Assembly: GCA_002343545.1 (NCBI GenBank)
Contig: DDRA01000141.1
Location: 3,390 to 9,745 of the forward strand
Source: Bacteriovoracaceae bacterium UBA2428
GTDB taxonomy: Bacteria > Bdellovibrionota > UBA2428
DNA: 6,356 bases
Reading direction: 5' to 3'
Both the position numbers and the translations under genes were made by a program. A model generated the notes under the pieces. It was not told where the DNA came from and made no database searches. It saw nothing but the letters and a program-made list of their open reading frames with translations. Positions 1-4,858 of the stretch are shown one piece after another; position 1 is the stretch's first letter, and every line of letters begins with the position of its first letter.

Positions 1-501
1 TCCTTGCGCGGCGACGAGCTCACCATCCATTTCAAGGACAACAAACCCTCGAAGCTCGTCATGGTCGGCCGCGGACGCAATCCCAAGATCCAAGCGACGA
101 TGGGCAAACTCAAGCTCATCTCGCAGGGCCTCGACGTAACCCTCGGGCCCTCGGGAGAGATGGAGCGCAGCGAAGCCAAGGGATCCGTCGACGCGATTTT
201 CGACGACGGAACCAAGTTCGTGGCCGAGCGTCTCGTCTCCGTAAAGGAGAACGGCCAGTCCGTCTTTATCCTCGAAGGCCAGGTGAATATCTTCACGGGC
301 GAGCGCACCGCCACGAGCGAGTTCGCGCGCTTCTACCCCGATACGGGCGATATCCACCTGGAGCGGGTCGCCGCCGTCAAGAAAGGCGATCAACTCATCG
401 AGGGAGAGCGGATCCGCTTCTCGACCAAGAACTCCGAGGTTCGAGTCGAGAAGGCGAAAGGCCGGGTCGGTCGTCAGGATCTCGGCCTCGGCGGTCGCTA
501 A
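1..501 (+). CDS. OstA/LptA-like lipopolysaccharide transport family protein, 3' part
   Basis: The frame is open from the left edge to TAA at 499-501, giving 166 residues. The TTG at 4 is probably an internal Leu, so the true start lies outside the window. The sequence is beta-rich, with short alternating strands joined by Gly/Asp turns. The stretch at residues 88-156 (counting the first codon as 1) has the look of OstA repeats: FILEGQVNIFTG, then FYPDTGDIHLE, then GDQLIEGERIRF. These resemble the LptA/LptC/LptD-N jellyroll, whose family members carry lipopolysaccharide across the periplasm. No catalytic residues are expected. The C-terminus ends in a short Gly-rich tail. lptA is usually followed by lptB; here a peroxiredoxin gene follows after 20 bases. 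A canonical LptA, a longer multi-repeat OstA protein or an LptC-LptA type fusion all remain possible. The family call is fairly good; the exact member is not resolved. Confidence 0.7.
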   Translation, partial: SLRGDELTIHFKDNKPSKLVMVGRGRNPKIQATMGKLKLISQGLDVTLGPSGEMERSEAKGSVDAIFDDGTKFVAERLVSVKENGQSVFILEGQVNIFTGERTATSEFARFYPDTGDIHLERVAAVKKGDQLIEGERIRFSTKNSEVRVEKAKGRVGRQDLGLGGR

Positions 502-508
502 GAAAGTC

Positions 509-514
509 AGGAGA
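509..514 (+). promoter_or_regulatory. Shine-Dalgarno site of the bcp-like gene
   Basis: AGGAGA lies 7 bases before the ATG at 522, within the 20-base gap after the OstA-like gene. It is a strong, well-spaced ribosome binding site. It fixes the peroxiredoxin start and supports co-transcription with the upstream gene, since no room is left for a separate promoter in the gap. Confidence 0.8.
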
Positions 515-521
515 AAGCAAC

Positions 522-998
522 ATGCTCAAGCAACTCTTCGGCAGCGGACTCAAAGTCGGCGACGCGGCCCCCGATTTCTCCGGACGGGACCAGGAGGGCC
601 GCGCCCGCGCGCTGAGCGATTACCGCGGACGCTGGCTCGTCCTGTACTTCTATCCGAAAGACGATACGCCAGGCTGCACGGCCGAAGCCTGCAGCTTCCG
701 CGACGACCGAAGCGAGCTCGAGAAGATGGGCGCTTCGGTGCTGGGCGTAAGCGTGGACGACGCCGCTTCCCACGAAAAATTCTCACAGAAGCATGGGCTC
801 AACTTTCCCATCATCGCCGATCCGGACAAGACGATCACGAAGGCCTACCAAAGCCTTTCGCCCCTCGGCGTCGCGAATCGGGTGACCTTCCTGATCGATC
901 CCGAAGGCCGAATTCGCGACCTCATCGCGTGGGCGCCCTGGTCGAGCTACGCGAAAACCGTCGCCAAACGACTCGGTCGGCTCTTGGGCGAGGCTTGA
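522..998 (+). CDS. bcp: Thioredoxin-dependent thiol peroxidase, Bcp/PrxQ family
   Basis: This 158-residue protein is the usual length for the family. It reduces hydrogen peroxide and organic hydroperoxides in the cytoplasm, drawing electrons from thioredoxin. The fold runs from VGDAAPDF (residues 12-19) through LYFYPKDDTPGCTAEAC (41-57). The peroxidatic cysteine is C52 in the P-x-x-x-T/S-x-x-C-like site, here TPGCT. C57 sits five residues on, the position of the resolving cysteine in atypical 2-Cys Bcp proteins such as the E. coli one. R120, in the NRVTFLID strand, matches the conserved active-site arginine. No signal peptide is seen. The last 25 residues (IAWAPWSSYAKTVAKRLGRLL) differ from the more usual Bcp C-terminus and lack its common histidine, which probably has little effect. 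The ATG start is supported by AGGAGA at 509-514. The gene probably shares an operon with the OstA-like gene. The family assignment is firm; peroxide preference cannot be read from sequence. Confidence 0.93.
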   Translation: MLKQLFGSGLKVGDAAPDFSGRDQEGRARALSDYRGRWLVLYFYPKDDTPGCTAEACSFRDDRSELEKMGASVLGVSVDDAASHEKFSQKHGLNFPIIADPDKTITKAYQSLSPLGVANRVTFLIDPEGRIRDLIAWAPWSSYAKTVAKRLGRLLGEA

Positions 999-1018
999 GC
1001 GCGGCCGCCGGCGTTCAT

Positions 1019-1047
1019 TTCGCTACGCGCGCCAAGCCTGCTAGACT
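1019..1047 (+). promoter_or_regulatory. Candidate extended -10 promoter for a leaderless mRNA
   Basis: TGCTAGACT at 1039-1047 fits an extended -10 element (TG-N-TAnnnT). Seventeen bases upstream, TTCGCT at 1019-1024 is only a poor -35 match (3 of 6). The hexamer ends 6 bases before the ATG at 1054, so a start site at normal distance would fall at or within a base or two of the A of the ATG. That would leave no 5' leader. This is inferred from the motif alone. Confidence 0.5.
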
Positions 1048-1053
1048 GGACGC

Positions 1054-2082
1054 ATGACGCTGACTCAACTTCTCGTCGTCGCGGCTTTAACCCTCTCCTC
1101 CGCTGGCGCCGCGGCCCAGACGCGGGCCAAACCCAGGCCGTCGCCCAAACCTAAAGTCCTCCCGCTCCCCAAGGAAACCGTCGCCGAAACGCTCGGACTC
1201 GAACGGGGCGAAGCGGATCTCGTCGCGCCGATCGAAAAACTCTCCCCCGCGAACGGAGCGGACGCCCCCGAAGAAACGGAACGCGCCGAAAGTCCGCGCC
1301 CCGTGAGCCGTCCCATCATCTCGGGCCCCACGCGGCCGAAGCGCGCGACGCCGGCCCGCGCCAATGCCCCCACTCCCACTCCGACCCCGACGATCGTGAA
1401 CAACGACGCGGACGACGATCGGCCGCCCGCGCCGATCTCTTCTTCGATCGACGTCTACGCCGACGATGAACGTCCGATGGTCCCCACCGTCAATACCGAT
1501 CCGGCGCCGGTCTCGTCGGGCGCCTGGGGTCGGATACGCGTCCGAAACTCGAATGAAAAGTTCGGGGAGCGCATTGCCGTGGCGCCGCGCGTCCACTTCG
1601 GCGTTCACGCGGTCGCTTCGCGTTGGCGCCAAATCGCTCCGAGCGTTCCCAACGGAAGTCTCGCTTTCGAGATCGGAGCCTCGCGCGAATTCGCGTCGGG
1701 ATTGGAAGGTCGCCTCGGTTTCTTGCTCATGCGTGCCTCGACCAATTCCACCGACCGCGAGAACGTGGGCGCCTTCACGGTGAACGCGGACCTTCGCGTT
1801 TTCCCCTGGGGTCCTTCGTCGTTCCGCCCCTTCGGTGAACTCGGCCTGGCCTTCGGCGAATACCTTGCCTGGAGCGTCATGGCCGAGAACGAAGAGATCG
1901 TTATCTTTCGCAAGAACTCGAATGGACTGCTCTTCGGCCTGCGGCCGGCGTTGGGGATGAGATTTGCCGTCACCGACCAGATCGCGACCGATCTCCGGGT
2001 CGGCTACGACGCCTTCTTCGACAATCCCAACTACCGCATCGGCGGCTGGATCGCGGGCGTGAACCTGAGCCTTACCCGCTGA
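1054..2082 (+). CDS. Secreted protein with Pro-rich region and beta-barrel-like C-terminal domain
   Basis: I do not recognise a named family. The 342-residue product begins with a signal-peptide-like segment: hydrophobic residues 6-14, small residues 15-21, and a plausible cleavage after A19-A20-A21. The n-region (MTLTQ) has no Lys or Arg, which is unusual for a Sec signal. Residues 22 to about 170 are low complexity, rich in Pro, Ala, Arg, Asp and Glu. They include a Thr-Pro run at 107-113 and a short internal repeat (ADDDRPPAP at 119-127, ADDERPMVP at 136-144). Residues from about 179 to 342 alternate hydrophobic and polar residues with Gly and aromatics, as in small outer-membrane barrels (for example RVHFGVHAVAS, GLEGRLGFLLM, LRVGYDAFFD). 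The chain ends in LTR rather than the classical terminal Phe/Trp. I infer an outer-membrane or surface protein with a periplasmic linker; function is unknown. An in-frame TAG at 1042-1044 makes the ATG at 1054 the first possible start. There is only a weak GGA before it, so translation may be leaderless. The 3' end overlaps recG tail to tail. Confidence 0.78.
   Translation: MTLTQLLVVAALTLSSAGAAAQTRAKPRPSPKPKVLPLPKETVAETLGLERGEADLVAPIEKLSPANGADAPEETERAESPRPVSRPIISGPTRPKRATPARANAPTPTPTPTIVNNDADDDRPPAPISSSIDVYADDERPMVPTVNTDPAPVSSGAWGRIRVRNSNEKFGERIAVAPRVHFGVHAVASRWRQIAPSVPNGSLAFEIGASREFASGLEGRLGFLLMRASTNSTDRENVGAFTVNADLRVFPWGPSSFRPFGELGLAFGEYLAWSVMAENEEIVIFRKNSNGLLFGLRPALGMRFAVTDQIATDLRVGYDAFFDNPNYRIGGWIAGVNLSLTR
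1372..1392 (+). repeat. Thr-Pro codon repeat in the linker of the secreted protein
   Basis: Seven codons alternate Thr and Pro (residues 107-113). The first part is a near-perfect six-base repeat of ACTCCC type, drifting to ACC/ACG and CCG codons. Runs like this typically form a stiff extended linker. The mixed synonymous codons suggest the tract is kept at the protein level and is only weakly prone to slippage. Confidence 0.6.
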
Positions 2083-2092
2083 GGGTCAGCTC
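2067..2092. other. Imperfect stem-loop across the two convergent stop codons
   Basis: GAGC at 2067-2070 can pair with GCTC at 2089-2092, and ACCC at 2074-2077 with GGGT at 2083-2086, enclosing a five-base loop. The two stems are separated by an internal loop of 3 and 2 bases. The structure contains the TGA of the secreted-protein gene and the TAA of recG. No T-run follows on either strand, so a classical intrinsic terminator is unlikely. It could still protect or punctuate the two convergent messages. It may also be chance in GC-rich DNA. Confidence 0.3.
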
Positions 2093-4345
2093 CATCCTTC
2101 CGCCCCACCACTTCTCGATCATCCGTCGCAACGGGCGATTCTCGAGACGCTCGAGGCGGGGATCCTCGTCCAAAATCGCCCGCGCTTCGCGGCGCGCGAC
2201 CTCGAGCACGTTCAAATCGCGCAGGATGTGCGCCACGCGAAAGCCCGGTAGGCCGCTCTGACGACGCCCCAGGAACTCGCCCGGACCGCGGATCTCGAGA
2301 TCCTTCTCGGCGATGTAGAATCCATCCTCGGAATTTTCCATCACGCCGAGTCGCTCGCGCACCGACTCCGAAGGATTATCCGAGGACAAGAGCACGCAGA
2401 AGCTTTCCTTCGCGCCCCGGCCCACGCGACCGCGGAGCTGGTGGAGCTGCGAAAGACCGAAGCGCTCGGCGTGTTCGATCACGATGACCGAGGCGTTGGG
2501 CACGTCCACGCCGACTTCGATGACGGTGGTCGCCACGAGGATGCGCGTCTCGCCGGCCGAAAATGCGCGCATCGCCTTGTCCTTCTCGGCGGCTTTCATT
2601 CGCCCGTGCAGAAGGCCGATCGGCGTCGCGGGGAAGCGCGCGCGCCACTCGTCGAAGGCCGTCTTCACGTCCTTCAAATCGAGTTCCTCGGATTCTTCCA
2701 CGAGCGGATAGACGAGGTAAATCTGCCGGCCTTCCTCGAGGAACTGACCGAGCCGATGCACGAGGGCGTCGAAAGCACGGCGCTTCACGACATGGGTGCG
2801 GATTGGGATACGCCCCGGGGGCTTCTCCTTCACGAGACTCACGGAAAGATCGCCGTAAAGAGTCAACGCCAGCGAACGGGGGATGGGCGTGGCCGTCATC
2901 ACGAGCAAGTGCGGCGTGAGTCCCGTGGCCTGGTGCTTGAGACCGAGCCGCTGCTCGACGCCGAAGCGGTGCTGTTCGTCGATGATGACGAAGGCGAGCT
3001 TCTCGAAAACCGTCGTGTCCGTGAGCAGCGCCTGCGTACCGATGACGAAGCGGCTTTCGCCGCGTTCCAACTTCTCGCGCACCTCGCGCTTGGTCTTCGC
3101 GGTGAGCGCGCCCTTGAGCAGGATGGCTTCGTGCGCCCGCTCGGGGAAGAGGCGCGCGAAGTTCGCGAAATGCTGGTTCGCGAGGATCTCGGTCGGCGCC
3201 ATGAGCGCGACCTGGTAACCCGCGTCCATGACGGCCAGCGCCGAGAGGAACGCGACGATCGTCTTGCCCGCGCCCACGTCGCCCTGGAGCAATCGGTGCA
3301 TGGGGATGCGTTCTCGCGCGCAGCTCAAGTCGTGCGCGATATCCTCGAGCCCACGTCGTTGGTCACCCGTCAGGCGGAAAGGAAGCTTCGCCTCGGCTTC
3401 GTCCAACCACGCGGGACGGAACGCGATTGCCGGCACCCGGTCCGCCGCGCGATCCTGCACGACCCGCCACTCCGAGCGTCGCAGGTGCAACGCGAGCGAC
3501 ATCAAGAAGAGCTCTTCGAAGACGACGCGCCGGAAGCATGCGCCGCCGGGGCGCAGCTCCGTCGCGCTCGGATCCCAATGCTTCGGAAAATGCAGCTCGC
3601 GCAGACTCACCGCGAGCGGCGGCAAACCCAGTCGCTCGGTCAATGCGCGCGGCAGGATATCGGGCAGCCGACGCGCGGGAGGAAGATCGAGCGCGTGAAA
3701 AAGAATTTTGCGCAGCGCCTTGGTCGAGACCCCTTGGATCTCGCGGTAGATCGGCGCGAATATTCCTTTTTCCCACTCGGGCGCTTCCGCGCGCGAGTCG
3801 AGGATATCGGGATGCGCGATCTGCAGGCGACCGCGAAAACCCTGAGCCTTCCCCCGAAAAAAGACCGTCGTGCCTTCGGGAAAGCTCTTGTTCCAATGCC
3901 CGCCGAAAGCCTGAAAGAAAACGAAGTGCACGCGCGGACTGAAAACCGTGGCGATCTCGACGTCCTCGGCCTTCGCGTCGGGGCCGAGCAAGCGCACGGA
4001 AGCCTCGAGACGAGCCCGACCACCGGGCCCCATGCGTTGCACGGCCCACTTCTCGATGACCCCACGCGAATACACGGTGTCGCCCGTGAGGGCGGCTTCT
4101 TCGATCGCGGCGTAGTCGTAGAACTTTCGACGATCCTCGTAGGACCGCGGCAAAAGAAAGAGCAAATCCCAGAGCGTACGGATTTCCGCCTTCGCCAAGA
4201 GCTCGGCGAGCTTCTCGCCGACGCCCTTCACGAAGCGAACGTCGAGGTCCCACGCCTCGGCGTTCGCCGCCGTAAGGCTAGTGGTAGGAGATTTCGGCGA
4301 CTTCGTAGGCGATATCGCCTTTGGGAGATCGGACGACGGCTTCAT
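2072..4345 (-). CDS. recG: ATP-dependent DNA helicase RecG
   Basis: RecG is a monomeric cytoplasmic dsDNA translocase that regresses stalled replication forks and unwinds D-loops, R-loops and Holliday junctions. An N-terminal wedge region starts with a helix-hairpin-helix-like VKGVGEKLAELL (39-50) and LPRSYEDRR (65-73), followed by the OB-type fold to about residue 180. The helicase core has Walker A GDVGAGKT (355-362, K361), DEQH box D456-H459 followed by RFGVEQR, TAT motif 484-486, and motif VI QLHQLRGRVGRG (633-644). The C-terminal RGPGEFLGRRQSGLPGF is a RecG hallmark. At 757 residues it is longer than E. coli RecG (693). The extra length includes a Ser/Pro/Thr/Lys-rich tail at residues 1-23 and an apparent insertion near 119-138. 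The ATG at 4345 lies inside greA and gives a 68-base overlap. It is preceded by AAGGAGG, and no start codon lies between it and the conserved wedge (the first GTG falls in the KGVG motif). Translational coupling to greA is likely. The stop overlaps the convergent gene by 11 bases. Confidence 0.97.
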   Translation of the reverse strand: MKPSSDLPKAISPTKSPKSPTTSLTAANAEAWDLDVRFVKGVGEKLAELLAKAEIRTLWDLLFLLPRSYEDRRKFYDYAAIEEAALTGDTVYSRGVIEKWAVQRMGPGGRARLEASVRLLGPDAKAEDVEIATVFSPRVHFVFFQAFGGHWNKSFPEGTTVFFRGKAQGFRGRLQIAHPDILDSRAEAPEWEKGIFAPIYREIQGVSTKALRKILFHALDLPPARRLPDILPRALTERLGLPPLAVSLRELHFPKHWDPSATELRPGGACFRRVVFEELFLMSLALHLRRSEWRVVQDRAADRVPAIAFRPAWLDEAEAKLPFRLTGDQRRGLEDIAHDLSCARERIPMHRLLQGDVGAGKTIVAFLSALAVMDAGYQVALMAPTEILANQHFANFARLFPERAHEAILLKGALTAKTKREVREKLERGESRFVIGTQALLTDTTVFEKLAFVIIDEQHRFGVEQRLGLKHQATGLTPHLLVMTATPIPRSLALTLYGDLSVSLVKEKPPGRIPIRTHVVKRRAFDALVHRLGQFLEEGRQIYLVYPLVEESEELDLKDVKTAFDEWRARFPATPIGLLHGRMKAAEKDKAMRAFSAGETRILVATTVIEVGVDVPNASVIVIEHAERFGLSQLHQLRGRVGRGAKESFCVLLSSDNPSESVRERLGVMENSEDGFYIAEKDLEIRGPGEFLGRRQSGLPGFRVAHILRDLNVLEVARREARAILDEDPRLERLENRPLRRMIEKWWGGRMELTLSG

Positions 4346-4748
4346 CGCCCTCCTTCTTGCCCAAAAGGGCGCGCGCGATGGGAGAGGTCACGGAAATCTT
4401 GCCTTTGGAAAGGTCCGCCTCGGGTTCGCCGACGATCTGGTAACGGATCTTCTTTCCGTCTTCGTCCGTGATCGTAACCGTCGCCCCGAAAAGAATCTTG
4501 TCCGATTGGATGGTCTTCGGGTCGATGATTTCGGCGCGCGCGAGCTTGTCGCCGATCTCAAGGATGCGGCCTTCGATGAAGCTCTGCTTTTCGCGAGCCG
4601 CCGAATAATCGGCGTTCTCGGAAAGGTCTCCGTTCGCACGGGCCACGGCGATCGCCTCGATAACGTTCGGACGCTCGACGCTCTTCAAATGACGCAGCTC
4701 TTCTTCAAGGGCGCGTTTGCCATCGACCGTAAGGGGGATCTTATCCAT
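4278..4748 (-). CDS. greA: Transcription elongation factor GreA
   Basis: GreA enters the RNA polymerase secondary channel and stimulates cleavage of backtracked transcripts. The 156-residue product is close to E. coli GreA (158). It has an N-terminal antiparallel coiled coil (about residues 8-75) and a C-terminal FKBP-like domain (about 82-156). The coiled-coil tip keeps NGDLSENADY, with D41 and E44 at the positions of the acidic catalytic pair of E. coli GreA. Further conserved blocks are FGATVT, ISVTSPIARALLGKKEGDE and the C-terminal YEVAEISYH. The ATG at 4748 gives the usual GreA N-terminus (MDKIPLT). The frame is open to a GTG at 4796, but that would add 16 atypical residues, so I reject it. 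The ribosome site is weak: AGGG at 4761-4758, 9 bases before the ATG. carB lies 95 bases upstream in the same direction, an order also known in Pseudomonas and alphaproteobacteria. recG starts within codon 135. Confidence 0.97.
   Translation of the reverse strand: MDKIPLTVDGKRALEEELRHLKSVERPNVIEAIAVARANGDLSENADYSAAREKQSFIEGRILEIGDKLARAEIIDPKTIQSDKILFGATVTITDEDGKKIRYQIVGEPEADLSKGKISVTSPIARALLGKKEGDEAVVRSPKGDIAYEVAEISYH
4349..4355 (-). promoter_or_regulatory. recG Shine-Dalgarno site embedded in greA codons
   Basis: On the minus strand AAGGAGG (4355 down to 4349) ends 3 bases before the recG ATG at 4345. The site is strong but close to the start. It is formed by greA codons for K132, E133 and the first base of G134, within the conserved GKKEGDE segment. 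It supports the overlapping recG start and coupling of recG translation to ribosomes finishing greA. Confidence 0.65.
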
Positions 4749-4775
4749 AGAGGTCGACCCTAATGAAAAGCTCTC

Positions 4776-4812
4776 GAAAAGAAAAGGAAAACACACCCTC
4801 TCTCGAGGACGC
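4776..4812 (-). terminator. Candidate weak terminator or attenuator between carB and greA
   Basis: On the minus strand, bases 4812-4805 can pair with 4800-4793 in an 8-bp stem containing three G-U pairs. It closes on a GAGA (GNRA-type) tetraloop at 4804-4801. The 3' side continues into GTGTTTTCCTTTTCTTTTC, which is T-rich but broken by C. The layout matches an intrinsic terminator of low strength. It lies after the carB stop and 27 bases before the greA ATG, so it could lower read-through from carB into greA-recG. The wobble pairs and interrupted T-tract keep confidence modest. Confidence 0.4.
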
Positions 4813-4835
4813 TTCTAAAGGACTTCCATTATGTC

Positions 4836-4858
4836 GCGCAGCGTTAAATCTGCTGCGC
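4836..4858 (-). repeat. Perfect 7-bp inverted repeat over the carB stop codon
   Basis: GCGCAGC at 4836-4842 and GCTGCGC at 4852-4858 are perfect reverse complements with a 9-base A/T-rich loop (4843-4851). The carB TAA (4846-4844) lies within the loop. No T-run follows directly on either strand, so it is not a standard intrinsic terminator. It may be an RNA stability or processing hairpin. The stem is partly constrained because it encodes the last carB codons. Confidence 0.5.

Noticed and set aside
4..6. TTG at 4 as the start of the first gene.
   Set aside because: The frame is open to the window edge, no ribosome site can be seen, and the protein starts in the middle of a beta-rich domain without a signal peptide. 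A partial gene is the better reading.
999..1030. GCGCG/CGCGC inverted repeat after the bcp-like gene as a terminator.
   Set aside because: The loop is 22 bases, no T-run follows, and such GC-only arms are frequent in this DNA.
1087..1632. A 181-codon minus-strand frame opposite the secreted-protein gene.
   Set aside because: It is Arg/Gly-rich low complexity, the typical mirror of a GC-rich Pro/Ala/Asp coding region. The plus-strand frame has a signal peptide and barrel-like periodicity.
2441..4471. A 676-codon open frame on the + strand, antisense to recG and part of greA.
   Set aside because: It is fully covered by clearly conserved RecG and GreA coding sequence on the other strand. Its product is compositionally biased (Arg, Glu, Leu rich) with no recognisable domain. 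Long antisense frames are common in GC-rich genes.
4749..4796. N-terminal extension of GreA from the GTG at 4796.
   Set aside because: The 16 added residues are not GreA-like, the family begins at MDKIP-type sequence, and the extension would cover the hairpin and pyrimidine tract.
4815..4829. Five-codon mini-ORF (ATG to TAG, MEVL) on the minus strand between carB and greA.
   Set aside because: No ribosome binding site precedes it, it is too short to judge, and chance is sufficient.
4828..4833. CATAAT on the minus strand as a -10 box for greA.
   Set aside because: It matches the consensus at 5 of 6 positions, but no -35-like sequence lies 16-18 bases upstream and it would place the candidate terminator inside the transcript. 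Not enough support.
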